Below are positions 1 through 8,836 of a stretch of 37,613 nt of DNA, piece after piece (the stretch's first letter is position 1; every line of letters starts with the position of its first letter). The notes below the pieces were generated by a model, which searched no databases, was not told the DNA's origin, and worked only from the letters and a program-made list of their open reading frames with translations. The position numbers and the translations under genes were made by a program. This DNA comes from Nitrospirota bacterium (lineage in GTDB: Bacteria > Nitrospirota > Thermodesulfovibrionia > Thermodesulfovibrionales > SM23-35): contig JACAFE010000026.1 in assembly GCA_013388435.1 (NCBI GenBank), positions 1-37,613 of the forward strand, written 5' to 3'.

Positions 1-1524
1 GGTCTTTTAACTGTAAAAGGATTGCGCTGTCTTCAAAAAGCTGATGTTGTTGTGTATGATTTTCATCTTAATGCACAGATTTTAAATTACATTAGTCAAA
101 AGGCAGAATTTATCTACGCAGGGAAACGCGGCGGACATCATACAATGACTCAGGATGAGATTAATGCTGTTCTTGTTCAGAAGGCAAAAGAAGGAAAGAC
201 AATTTGCAGGCTTAAAGGCGGCGATCCTTTTGTTTTTGGACGTGGCGGAGAAGAAGCAGAGGTACTTGCAAATGAAGAAATAGAATTTGAAATAGTTTCA
301 GGTGTAAGTTCAGCAGTAGCTGCTCCTGCATATGCCGGAATACCATTAACTCACAGGCTGTATTCTTCTTCTTTCGCGGTAATTCCCGGATATGAAGATG
401 TAACAAAAAAAGAAAGCGCAATAGATTGGGAAAAACTCGCAACAGGGGTTGGAACACTCGTTTTTCTTATGGCTGTTAAGAATATTGACCAGATCACTCA
501 GAAACTGATTGAAAATGGACGTGCTCCTGACACGCCTGTTGCTGTTATAAGATGGGGGACAAGACCCGATCAGAAAACATTGACAGGAACTCTCCAGAAC
601 ATTGCAGAAGTTATAAAAGAAAAGGAAATTAAACCTCCTGCTGTTATGGTGGTAGGAGAAGTTGTAAAACTCAGAGATAAACTTAAATGGTATGAGAAAA
701 AACCCATGTTTGGACAAAGAATTCTTGTAACCCGTGAACACATGGAAGGATTTGAGCCATTAGAAGAACTCGGGGCTGAAGTAATTGATTTTCCGACCAT
801 TACTATTGTTCCGCCTTTAACTTATGATGATCTGGATAAATCAATAGACGCGATTGAAACTTATAACTGGCTGATTTTTACAAGCAGAAACGGTGTTAAA
901 TACTTTTTCAAAAGATATTTTGAGAAAGACAAGGATATTAGAGATTTAAAAGGCATTAAAATATGCGCAATTGGAACAAAAACAGCTTCAGAAATAAAAA
1001 AATATGGGTTAAAAGTAGATATGGTGCCTGAAGAATTCAGAGCCGAAGGACTGGTAGAAGCTTTTGCGGCATTGCAAAAACAGGAAAATTCTAATTCCGA
1101 TATTCAAAACTCAAAACCATTCACAGGAATTCGTTTTTTACTTCCTCGTGCCGAGAAAGCAAGAGAAATTTTCCCCGAAAAAATAAGAGAACTTGGCGGA
1201 GAAATTGATATCCCTGTAGTCTATAGAACAATTAAACCCGAATATCACGGCAAAAGATTAAGAAGATTTTTAAAAGAAGGAAGAATTTCTATAGCAACTT
1301 TTACAAGCGCCTCAACATTTAATAATTTTGTTGAGATTATGGGTTCTGATTCCGAAGAACTTTTGCGTGGAGTAACAATAGCAGTTATAGGTCCTATTAC
1401 TGCGAATGCGGTTAAGAAGGCAGGGTTGCCTGTTCATATAATGCCAGAACAATCAACAGTTGATGCAATGGTCGAAGAAATAATTAAATGGGTGAGAGCT
1501 AAAAAATTTGGGGAAAATATTTAA
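1..1524 (+). CDS. CobA-HemD fusion: uroporphyrinogen-III C-methyltransferase / uroporphyrinogen-III synthase (5' end outside window)
   Basis: This bifunctional tetrapyrrole enzyme would close hydroxymethylbilane to uroporphyrinogen III (HemD part) and methylate it to precorrin-2 (CobA/SUMT part), feeding siroheme, heme or cobalamin synthesis. The track ORF starts at a TTG at base 22, but the same frame is open from base 1 and reads GLLTVKGLRCLQKADVV, which is the conserved SUMT region just after the N-terminal GPGDP loop. The gene is therefore cut by the window edge, probably by only a few tens of codons. The SUMT signature RLKGGDPFVFGRGGEEAE and the GIPLTHR segment are intact. The HemD half begins around residue 240 (GQRILVTRE) and runs to the end. 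The ArnT-like gene follows 8 nt after the stop, so the two may be co-transcribed. The fused arrangement is common in several anaerobic phyla. Confidence 0.93.
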   Translation, partial: GLLTVKGLRCLQKADVVVYDFHLNAQILNYISQKAEFIYAGKRGGHHTMTQDEINAVLVQKAKEGKTICRLKGGDPFVFGRGGEEAEVLANEEIEFEIVSGVSSAVAAPAYAGIPLTHRLYSSSFAVIPGYEDVTKKESAIDWEKLATGVGTLVFLMAVKNIDQITQKLIENGRAPDTPVAVIRWGTRPDQKTLTGTLQNIAEVIKEKEIKPPAVMVVGEVVKLRDKLKWYEKKPMFGQRILVTREHMEGFEPLEELGAEVIDFPTITIVPPLTYDDLDKSIDAIETYNWLIFTSRNGVKYFFKRYFEKDKDIRDLKGIKICAIGTKTASEIKKYGLKVDMVPEEFRAEGLVEAFAALQKQENSNSDIQNSKPFTGIRFLLPRAEKAREIFPEKIRELGGEIDIPVVYRTIKPEYHGKRLRRFLKEGRISIATFTSASTFNNFVEIMGSDSEELLRGVTIAVIGPITANAVKKAGLPVHIMPEQSTVDAMVEEIIKWVRAKKFGENI

Positions 1525-1532
1525 ACCCAGAA

Positions 1533-3050
1533 ATGCAGACAACAAAATCAAATTATAAGGAAAAATCATATATAACTATACTTTTTGCATTTATAACAGC
1601 CCTGAGTCTTTTCCGGATTTACTACATTTTAAACTGCCCTTTTGATTTAAGTCCTGACGAAGCTCATTACTGGGAATGGTCTCGCAGGCTTGATTTAAGC
1701 TATTATTCAAAAGGACCTTTAATAGCTTATTTAATATATATTGGAACTGCATTATTTGGTGATACAGTTTTTGGGGTCAGGTTTTTTGCTGTAGTTTTTT
1801 CTTTCCTGAGCAGTTTTTTCCTTTTCCTTATTGGCAAAGAACTTTATGATATAAAAACAGGGGTTATTGCCGGTATCATATTTCAGATTATACCTTTGTT
1901 TTCTGTTTATGGTGTTCTTTTTACAATTGATTCACCTTTTATTTTTTTCTGGATACTTTCTTTATTTTTATTCCTGAAATCATTAAATTCATGCACAGCT
2001 TCAGATAAATCCGTAAATATCACACTCTGGATATTGCTCGGAATATCAATTGGCATTGGCCTCCTCGCAAAATATTCAATGGCATTTTTTTATATATGTG
2101 CTTTTCTATATATGATATTAAATAAAGAAAAAAGAGAGCTCCTCTTTACAAAGGAGCCTTACATAAGTTTTTTGATCAGCATACTTTTATTTTCTCCTGT
2201 AATTTTATGGAACGCAAAAAACAACTGGGTCACTTTGAGACATACAGCAGGACAGGCACATGCATATGATGGGCTCCAATTTCAATTTAAAGATCTTATT
2301 GAATTTATCGGTTCTCAGTTCGGGGTTATTACTCCATTGTTATTAATCATAATATTTTATTCTCTGTTTTTATTCAGGAAAAAAGAGCAGGGAAATTTTC
2401 TTTTCTGGTTTTCAATACCAATTCTTGTTTTTTTCGTATTAAAAAGCATTCAAGGTAAAGTTCAAGGAAACTGGCCCATGCCAGGTTATATAACAGGGTT
2501 GATTGCTTTCTCAAAATTTTCTGTTGAACAATTCTTTTACAGAAAATCCTGGTTGAAAATAACAATAGTCTTAGCAATCTTGATTTCTTTTACAATTACT
2601 GCCTTTGCCCACTATCCATTTTTACTGAATTTGCCACCAAAGAATGACCCTTCTGTAAGACTCTATGGCTGGAATGCCCTCGGGAAGAAAGTTTCAGAAT
2701 TATATAAGGAATTGCCGGGACCGGTTTTCATTTTTTCTGATAAATACCAAATATCAAGCGAACTCGCATTTTATGTTGAAGGAAAGCCTTTTACATATTG
2801 CATCAATATTGACCGAAGAATGAACCAATACGATATCTGGCCTGACTTTCATAATTTTATTCATTATAACGCTATTTTTGTCAGGTCAGGAGATGTTTCC
2901 ATACCCGATGATGTCAGAAAGGCTTTCGGTAAGGTTGAGAAAAACCTTTTTACAATTTATACTAAGAATCGTGACAGAATTAAAGATTTCTCAATTTTTA
3001 TCTGTTACGACTTTAAAGGAATGAAAGAAAGGAAGCCTGATACTTATTAA
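1533..3050 (+). CDS. GT39/ArnT-like membrane glycosyltransferase
   Basis: This 505-aa polytopic membrane protein belongs to the PMT_2/ArnT family (GT-C fold), which moves a sugar from a polyprenyl-phosphate donor onto a lipid or protein acceptor on the outer face of the inner membrane. The family signature is the first extracytoplasmic loop, SPDEAHYWEWSRRLDLSYYSK, whose acidic residue is the usual catalytic position. Roughly ten hydrophobic segments follow, then a soluble C-terminal domain (about residues 370-505). The start ATG has only a weak purine tract. The stop codon overlaps the next start (TAATG), so translation is probably coupled to the GT2 gene that would make the polyprenyl-phosphate sugar donor. 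The acceptor cannot be told from sequence; L-Ara4N transfer is not implied. Confidence 0.85.
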   Translation: MQTTKSNYKEKSYITILFAFITALSLFRIYYILNCPFDLSPDEAHYWEWSRRLDLSYYSKGPLIAYLIYIGTALFGDTVFGVRFFAVVFSFLSSFFLFLIGKELYDIKTGVIAGIIFQIIPLFSVYGVLFTIDSPFIFFWILSLFLFLKSLNSCTASDKSVNITLWILLGISIGIGLLAKYSMAFFYICAFLYMILNKEKRELLFTKEPYISFLISILLFSPVILWNAKNNWVTLRHTAGQAHAYDGLQFQFKDLIEFIGSQFGVITPLLLIIIFYSLFLFRKKEQGNFLFWFSIPILVFFVLKSIQGKVQGNWPMPGYITGLIAFSKFSVEQFFYRKSWLKITIVLAILISFTITAFAHYPFLLNLPPKNDPSVRLYGWNALGKKVSELYKELPGPVFIFSDKYQISSELAFYVEGKPFTYCINIDRRMNQYDIWPDFHNFIHYNAIFVRSGDVSIPDDVRKAFGKVEKNLFTIYTKNRDRIKDFSIFICYDFKGMKERKPDTY

Positions 3051-3997
3051 TGACTCTATCTGTGGTTGTTCCATTATATAACGAAGAAGAAAATGTAAGA
3101 TTGCTCCATCAAAAACTTCGTGAAGCTCTTGACCCTGCGGTTGAAGAATATGAACTGCTATTTGTTGATGACGGAAGTACAGACAGCACCCTTCGGATAC
3201 TCGAGGAATTACAGGCAAAAGATAATCATATAACCGTACTCAGTTTACGCCGTAATTTTGGTCAGACAGCAGCTTTTGCCGCAGGTTTTGATTTTGCACG
3301 TGGAGAGGTCATCGTAACCATGGATGGAGACCTTCAAAATGATCCTGCTGACATACCAAAGTTTCTAAACTTAATCAAGGAGAATGATCTTGTAAGCGGA
3401 TGGAGGAAAAAAAGAAAAGATCCGTTCTTTTCGAGAAGGCTGCCATCAATAATTGCTAATTGGTTAATCAGTAAAGTAACAGGGGTTAAATTACATGATT
3501 ACGGCTGTTCATTAAAAGCATACAGAAGGGATGTTATTAAAAATTTAAGATTATATGGCGAGATGCACAGATTTATTCCAGCAGTTGCAAGCTGGTATGG
3601 CGTGAGAGTTGCAGAGGTGGAAACCGTACATCATCCAAGATTGCGCGGAAAATCAAAATATGGAATATCACGCACAATAAAAGTCGTCCTTGATTTAATA
3701 ACAGTCAAGTTTTTACAAAGCTTCTCTACCAAACCCATTCAATTCTTCGGGACAATAGGTGTTATAAGCGATGTGTTAGGTTTTCTTATTTTATTATATC
3801 TCAGTCTCGAAAAACTTCTGCGCGGTAAAGACATCGGTGGAAGACCTTTGCTTCTTCTCGGAGCTTTATTAATGATTGTCGGAATACAGCTTATCGGGAT
3901 GGGACTTTTAGGTGAAATGCTCGTAAGGGTTTATCATGAAAGCCAGAGAAAACCCATCTATGTAATAAAGAAAATACTTGGCCCGGAAATTAAATAA
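3050..3997 (+). CDS. GT2 polyprenyl-phosphate glycosyltransferase (DPM1/ArnC/GtrB type)
   Basis: The 315-aa protein has an N-terminal GT-A catalytic domain (about residues 1-225) starting SVVVPLYNEEENV, with nucleotide-sugar-binding FVDDGS, the metal-binding MDGDLQNDP and a late RGKSKYG segment. Two C-terminal transmembrane helices (about 235-260 and 270-295) are typical of enzymes that load a sugar onto undecaprenyl or dolichyl phosphate at the cytoplasmic face. The start overlaps the stop of the ArnT-like gene by one base and the end overlaps the next gene by 20 nt, so the three form a translationally coupled set. The family logic is donor synthesis by this protein and use by the upstream GT39 enzyme. 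The sugar is unknown. Confidence 0.88.
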   Translation: MTLSVVVPLYNEEENVRLLHQKLREALDPAVEEYELLFVDDGSTDSTLRILEELQAKDNHITVLSLRRNFGQTAAFAAGFDFARGEVIVTMDGDLQNDPADIPKFLNLIKENDLVSGWRKKRKDPFFSRRLPSIIANWLISKVTGVKLHDYGCSLKAYRRDVIKNLRLYGEMHRFIPAVASWYGVRVAEVETVHHPRLRGKSKYGISRTIKVVLDLITVKFLQSFSTKPIQFFGTIGVISDVLGFLILLYLSLEKLLRGKDIGGRPLLLLGALLMIVGIQLIGMGLLGEMLVRVYHESQRKPIYVIKKILGPEIK

Positions 3998-4898
3998 AAC
4001 AATCTTATTTGCGCTGAAAGTTTCTGTCAGCTCTGCTTTACTCTATTATGTCCTTGCTAAGACAGGAATCAAGCAGGTTGCCAGTACTTTGAAGACTGTA
4101 AATATTTATGCTTTTTTTTCTTCTGTTGGTATTTATATCTTTACCCAGATTATTTCTACAATGAGATGGAAACTTTTTCTGCCGGAAGGATTTAAGACAA
4201 AAAAGCTTTTTTCGCTTTATATGATAGGTTCTTTCTTCAATACTTTCATGCCCGGGGTCATCGGAGGAGACGCTGTGAAAGCATATTATCTTTATCGTGA
4301 AACAAATATGGCAAATATAAGTTTTGGCTCTATTTTTATGGATAGGTATCTTGGCTTCATTGGTTTACTTATTTTATGCTCCATTGCTTTCCCTTTTGGT
4401 CTAAATTATTTTCACGGATCAAAAACAGAATGGTTGTTGCCTTTTGCTATATTTATTTTTTTCTTTGCAAGTTTTCTAATCTTCGGGTTGCGTCTCGGAC
4501 AGAGAATAAGGTTCCTCGCAGAATTCTACAATTATTTTCATACCTATAGAAGTCAGAAAAATAAAATTATAAAAGGTTTAATTTTATCCATGATTATCCA
4601 GTTTTTCGGTGTAACTTCTGTTAGTGTTCTTGCTTATGGACTCGGAGAAAATATTCCATTTCTTTCATTTTTAATATTTGTTCCTTTGATAATACTTTTT
4701 GCGATGCTTCCTGTCTCTATATCAGGATTTGGTGTCAGGGAAGGAGCATTTGTTTTTTTCTTTGGACTGATTGGTGTCAGATCTGAAACAGCAACAGCCC
4801 TCTCATTATTATGGTTTTTAACTATGGCTACAGCTGGAATTATAGGACTGATAGAATATTTAAAATATAAGAAAGAAATAATAACTCTTAAAGAGTAA
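3978..4898 (+). CDS. LPG-synthase-TM/UPF0104 family integral membrane protein
   Basis: This 306-aa protein is hydrophobic throughout, with about eight membrane segments and the family landmarks FNTFMPGVIGGDAVKAYYLYRE and MLPVSISGFGVREGAFV. These match the membrane domain of lysylphosphatidylglycerol synthase/flippase-like proteins without any aminoacyl-transfer domain. Members next to GT2/GT39 genes are usually taken to help move lipid-linked sugars or other lipids across the membrane; that role is inferred from context. The start is a TTG inside the GT2 gene (20-nt overlap), chosen because no later start keeps the first membrane helix. Confidence 0.8.
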   Translation: MARKLNKTILFALKVSVSSALLYYVLAKTGIKQVASTLKTVNIYAFFSSVGIYIFTQIISTMRWKLFLPEGFKTKKLFSLYMIGSFFNTFMPGVIGGDAVKAYYLYRETNMANISFGSIFMDRYLGFIGLLILCSIAFPFGLNYFHGSKTEWLLPFAIFIFFFASFLIFGLRLGQRIRFLAEFYNYFHTYRSQKNKIIKGLILSMIIQFFGVTSVSVLAYGLGENIPFLSFLIFVPLIILFAMLPVSISGFGVREGAFVFFFGLIGVRSETATALSLLWFLTMATAGIIGLIEYLKYKKEIITLKE

Positions 4899-4920
4899 TT
4901 CACAAAAAGAGGAGGGTAAG

Positions 4921-5421
4921 ATGTTTTTATACCTTGTCCAGCATGCAGAAGCAAAAAAAGAGGAAGAAGACAAAGAAAGACCTTTATCAGAACATGGGTT
5001 AAAGGATATTACGAGAATGGCTGAATATGCGTCCCATTTGAATATCAAGCTTGACAGTATTTACCACAGCACAAAACTTAGAGCAAAACAGACAGCTCAA
5101 ATATTGTTTGAATACCTGAAACCAATTAAAGGTTTAACCGAAACAACAGGCCTATCTCCAATGGATGCTCCTGAAATCTGGCATGCCCGGCTTAAAGAAA
5201 CGGATGAAAATATAATGCTTGTAGGACATCTGCCCCATCTGGCGAGACTATCTTCTCTTTTACTTACAGGAAATGCAGAGAAAATTATAATTTCTTTTAA
5301 AATGGCAGGGATTGTGTGTTTTAAAAGAAGTGATGAAAATCTCTGGTCATTACAGTGGATGCTGACACCTGAAATTATTTTAAGTGAAGGGCGAGCTGTC
5401 AATTCCTGCGATAGTCTATAA
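4921..5421 (+). CDS. sixA: SixA-like phosphohistidine phosphatase
   Basis: This 166-aa protein of the histidine-phosphatase superfamily resembles SixA, which removes phosphate from phosphohistidine residues in phosphorelay or PTS-type proteins. The start is firm because GAGGAGGG lies a few bases upstream. The catalytic N-terminal strand reads LVQHAEA, so the usual RHG arginine is a glutamine, a substitution also known in other SixA-like proteins. The second arginine (STKLRAKQTA) and the second catalytic histidine (LVGHLPHL) are present. It is slightly longer than E. coli SixA. No partner phosphoprotein is adjacent; the kinase cluster at 23.5 kb is the nearest candidate by function, which is speculation. 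Confidence 0.82.
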   Translation: MFLYLVQHAEAKKEEEDKERPLSEHGLKDITRMAEYASHLNIKLDSIYHSTKLRAKQTAQILFEYLKPIKGLTETTGLSPMDAPEIWHARLKETDENIMLVGHLPHLARLSSLLLTGNAEKIIISFKMAGIVCFKRSDENLWSLQWMLTPEIILSEGRAVNSCDSL

Positions 5422-5440
5422 AACAAAATGCATATGATAT

Positions 5441-5480
5441 TAACCAAAAAATGCAATTGAAATAGTGGAGATGTAAAAAT
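5441..5480 (+). repeat. AT-rich dispersed module A (copy 1)
   Basis: The gap between the SixA-like and beta-CASP genes holds a copy of a roughly 40-nt module with the shape AACCAAAAAATGCAATTGAAAT...GAGATGT. Similar copies lie at about 18676, 21884, 22881, 27710 and 36829, always between genes. Confidence 0.55.
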
Positions 5481-5514
5481 AAATTTATCTTTGCGGTTGA
5501 AAGGTGTTAATTAA

Positions 5515-6897
5515 ATGAAATTAAGATTCTTAGGTGGAGCGAGAACTGTTACTGGTTCATGTTTTTATATTGAAAGCGATCAAATAAAATTTCTTGTTGA
5601 CTGCGGTTTATATCAGGGAGAAGATTCCGAAGAAATTAATAGAGCAGCCTTTGAATTTTCTCCTGAGGAAATCGATTATATATTTATTACCCACTCTCAT
5701 ATGGACCACTCGGGCATGCTGCCGAGAATTGTAAAAGAAGGATTTAGTGGAAGAATTATCACTACCCCGGCTACAAAAGATTTGCTCGAGATAATGCTTT
5801 ATGATTCAGCGCAGGTGCAGGAACATGATTCAGCATGGCTGACAAAGAAAGCTGAAAGAGCCGGGAAACCTCCTGTCTATCCCATTTATACTTCAGAAGA
5901 TGTAAAAAACGTCATACCTTTAATTGATGTAGTACCATATGACAAAATATTCAGTCTCGGGCAGAGTATCAAATATAAATTTCTTGATGCCGGGCATATT
6001 CTCGGTTCAGGCACTCTTGAGATATGGTTTCAGGATAAAGAGAAGGAAAAGAAAATTGTATTTTCGGGTGATATTGGCAAAAAAGCCAATCCTATCATAC
6101 GAGACCCTTCAGCGCCCATTGAAGCAGATTATATTGTGATGGAATCAACTTATGGAAATCGCCAGCATAAACCAATGAATGAAAGTATAGATGAGCTTGT
6201 AAATGCTATAAAAATTACTTTTAAAAGAGGGGGAAATGTTTATATCCCTGCTTTTGCTGTTGGAAGAACACAGGATTTGCTTTATATACTTAATAATCTT
6301 GTAAGAGAGAAAAGACTTTACAGGATGAATGTATATCTTGACAGTCCTCTGGCTGAAGAAGCAACAAAGGTTTATCTTGCACATCCTGAGTGTTTTGATG
6401 AAGAAGCTTTAAAATTTTTTCAAAGCAATGACTTAAACTCCGCAGTAAAGCTGCATTTTGTTCAGACTGTTCAGGAGTCTATGGCTTTAAATAAAATTAA
6501 ATCAGGCATTATTGTAATTGCAGGGAGTGGAATGTGCGAAGGCGGGAGAATAAGGCATCATCTTAAGCACAATCTCTGGAGGCGCGAATGCAGCATAGTC
6601 TTTGTTGGTTTTCAGGGTAAAGGAACGCTCGGAAGAAAAATTGTTGATGGTCTAAAAATAGTAAATATTCTCGGCGAAGAGATTGCGGTTAACGCAAAGA
6701 TTTATACTATTAACGGCTTCTCTGCCCACGCTGACCAGACTGAATTATTGCAATGGCTTGGTTGCTTCAAGAACTCTCCTGAAGTTTTTGTAGTACATGG
6801 CGAGGAAGAAACTGCAATTTCATTCGGAGAAACTATCAAAGAAAAGTTTGGTTTCAAGGTTAATGTTCCAGAAAAACAGGATGAGTATATTTTATAG
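5515..6897 (+). CDS. beta-CASP metallo-beta-lactamase-fold RNase-like hydrolase (CPSF-like)
   Basis: This 460-aa protein belongs to the MBL-fold/beta-CASP family (COG1236-like), zinc-dependent nucleases or putative nucleases related to CPSF-73. The N-terminal domain shows the metal-binding THSHMDHSG motif at about residues 58-66 and a later GHILGSG histidine. The beta-CASP insert occupies the middle (VYIPAFAVGRTQDLL onward), followed by the ASGMCEGGR-like segment (here GSGMCEGGRIRHHL) and a C-terminal GFSAHADQTELLQWL motif that supplies further ligands. Length and order are normal for bacterial members. The likely role is RNA processing or decay; the substrate is unknown. Confidence 0.88.
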   Translation: MKLRFLGGARTVTGSCFYIESDQIKFLVDCGLYQGEDSEEINRAAFEFSPEEIDYIFITHSHMDHSGMLPRIVKEGFSGRIITTPATKDLLEIMLYDSAQVQEHDSAWLTKKAERAGKPPVYPIYTSEDVKNVIPLIDVVPYDKIFSLGQSIKYKFLDAGHILGSGTLEIWFQDKEKEKKIVFSGDIGKKANPIIRDPSAPIEADYIVMESTYGNRQHKPMNESIDELVNAIKITFKRGGNVYIPAFAVGRTQDLLYILNNLVREKRLYRMNVYLDSPLAEEATKVYLAHPECFDEEALKFFQSNDLNSAVKLHFVQTVQESMALNKIKSGIIVIAGSGMCEGGRIRHHLKHNLWRRECSIVFVGFQGKGTLGRKIVDGLKIVNILGEEIAVNAKIYTINGFSAHADQTELLQWLGCFKNSPEVFVVHGEEETAISFGETIKEKFGFKVNVPEKQDEYIL

Positions 6898-6954
6898 GAT
6901 TTACCATTACCATCCGGCTGGTTCGAGCATCGAAAGTAAATTTTCGGAGTAATT

Positions 6955-8784
6955 TTGGAAGAGATAAATTCAACTTTTAAATTACTTGAAAAAACTTTGC
7001 CTGATTATGAAACAAGGCCACAGCAAATAAAAATGGCAGGTGAAGTTTACAGGACATTTCTAAACAAAGAAAAAATTATTGTTGAAGCTGGTACAGGTGT
7101 TGGCAAATCATTCGCATATCTTATACCCGCCATCCTGACAAAAAATAAAACTATTGTGTCCACTGCATCTATCGCTCTTCAGGATCAGCTTGTCAATAAA
7201 GATCTTTCTTTTCTTCAAAAAGCACTGCCGTTAAAATTTTCATATGCGATTCTCAAAGGTAAAAACAATTATCTCTGTCTGAAACGTGAAAAGGAATTCT
7301 CAGAGTTAAGCACAGACTTTATGAAATTCAGGCAATGGACAATTGAAACAAAGACAGGGGATAAAGATGAACTCTCTTATGTTCCAGAGTTCTGGTCTAA
7401 AGTTTGCGGGGATTCTGATGACTGTAATGTTGTAAAATGCCCTTATTATAAAGATTGTTACTATTACAAACATTATAGAAGTCTTTATAAAAAAGATATT
7501 CTCGTTATAAACCACCATCTGCTCGCGTTTGATTTGTTGTCAGATTTCAACCTGCTTCCCTTTCATGAACAACTCGTTATTGATGAAGCACATCAAATCG
7601 AGGATGTTATCTCCCATGTTTTAGGAAATGTATTAACTCATTCCCGTATAACCTGGTTGCTTTACCGCCTGCGAAGCTTAAAAATATCTGTGGACCATAT
7701 TTTTGAAGCGGTTGATTCATTTTTTAAACGCAGAGAAATTCCCCAGCATGCTTTTTATCCAATACCTGAAGATATAATTGATGAATTGATTAACATTCAT
7801 TCTGTCCTTTCATTAAATAATGTCATGGAAAGACTTGATAGTTATAATGAAGAAGAGCTTAATGATGAACTGTCAGATAAGATTCAAACAACAAAAAAAT
7901 ATGTTGCATCTCTTGAATTTACTATTAATGAATTCATAGAACAAAATGATAGGAACAAGGTCTATTTTGTGACAGGCAACAAAGGCAAAATCGAATTGAA
8001 AAGCAATCTTATCGAATCCGACAAACATTTTCTCACCCTCGAGAGAGGTTTTGAAAGTCTGGTAATGACATCCGCCACACTGGCAACAGGTGGTTCATTC
8101 TTTTTTTTCAAGCAGAGACTCGGCATTAGAGATTTTAAAGAAATGCTTATAGGTTCTCCTTTTAATTACAGTAAACAGACTTTGCTTTATGTTGATAGGG
8201 GGTTGCCTCCTCCTGATAAAGAAAACAATGATATTTTTATGAAAGAGAGTCTTAAAGTTATAGAGAATCTCATAAAAGCATCAAAAGGAAGGGCTCTCGT
8301 TCTTTTTACATCATATAAACACCTTGATTATGCTGCTGAACATATTTCAATTGATTATCCTTTTAAATCTCAGGGTAAAATGCCTCCATCTCATATGATT
8401 AACTGGTTCAAGAAGACTCCTAATTCTGTGCTTCTCGCTACAGCTACTTTCTGGCAGGGGATTGATATTAAAGGAGAGGATTTGAGCCTTGTTATTATAG
8501 TTAAAATTCCTTTTGGTTCTCCCGGAGACCCTGTCTATGATGAACGCTGCAAAAGACTTGGCGACAGATGGTTTAGCGACCTTGCATTGCCTTCAGCAAT
8601 TTTAATGCTAAGACAGGGATTTGGAAGGCTTATCAGAAGTTCTTCAGATTACGGAGTAGTGGCAATTCTTGACTCAAGACTTCTTACGAGTTCATATGGT
8701 AAAATTATTCTTTCTTCACTCCCTGACTTAAAGATAAGTCATGATATTTCTGAGGTTGAAAAGTTTTTTTATCAACACAAGTAA
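6955..8784 (+). CDS. DinG/XPD-family ATP-dependent helicase
   Basis: This 609-aa superfamily-2 helicase has Walker A EAGTGVGKS at about residues 44-52 and a DEAH box near residue 210. The TTG start is supported by the close fit of the N terminus (YETRPQQIKMAGEV is the Q-motif region) and by GGAG shortly upstream. Between the motifs lie about five cysteines (near residues 107, 151, 157, 162 and 168), the place where XPD/DinG enzymes bind a 4Fe-4S cluster. C-terminal motifs include MTSATL, ATATFWQGIDI and LRQGFGRLIRS. Family members unwind DNA or R-loops during repair and replication restart. It lacks the N-terminal exonuclease of Firmicute DinG. Confidence 0.9.
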   Translation: MEEINSTFKLLEKTLPDYETRPQQIKMAGEVYRTFLNKEKIIVEAGTGVGKSFAYLIPAILTKNKTIVSTASIALQDQLVNKDLSFLQKALPLKFSYAILKGKNNYLCLKREKEFSELSTDFMKFRQWTIETKTGDKDELSYVPEFWSKVCGDSDDCNVVKCPYYKDCYYYKHYRSLYKKDILVINHHLLAFDLLSDFNLLPFHEQLVIDEAHQIEDVISHVLGNVLTHSRITWLLYRLRSLKISVDHIFEAVDSFFKRREIPQHAFYPIPEDIIDELINIHSVLSLNNVMERLDSYNEEELNDELSDKIQTTKKYVASLEFTINEFIEQNDRNKVYFVTGNKGKIELKSNLIESDKHFLTLERGFESLVMTSATLATGGSFFFFKQRLGIRDFKEMLIGSPFNYSKQTLLYVDRGLPPPDKENNDIFMKESLKVIENLIKASKGRALVLFTSYKHLDYAAEHISIDYPFKSQGKMPPSHMINWFKKTPNSVLLATATFWQGIDIKGEDLSLVIIVKIPFGSPGDPVYDERCKRLGDRWFSDLALPSAILMLRQGFGRLIRSSSDYGVVAILDSRLLTSSYGKIILSSLPDLKISHDISEVEKFFYQHK

Positions 8785-8805
8785 CCTCTGGCATACATAA
8801 AAGTG

Positions 8806-8811
8806 TATAAT
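8806..8811 (+). promoter_or_regulatory. possible -10 element upstream of rmuC
   Basis: A perfect TATAAT occurs 25 nt before the rmuC start codon in the short gap after the helicase gene. No convincing -35 box is seen at the right distance, so this is a weak candidate. Confidence 0.3.
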
Positions 8812-8836
8812 ACATTTATATTTCAAAGGTAAAAAG

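Noticed and set aside
6898-6954. tRNA-like GGTTCGAGC in the gap before the helicase
   Set aside because: The gap is only 57 bp and has no acceptor stem or anticodon arm; TTCGAGCATCGAA is just a short palindrome.
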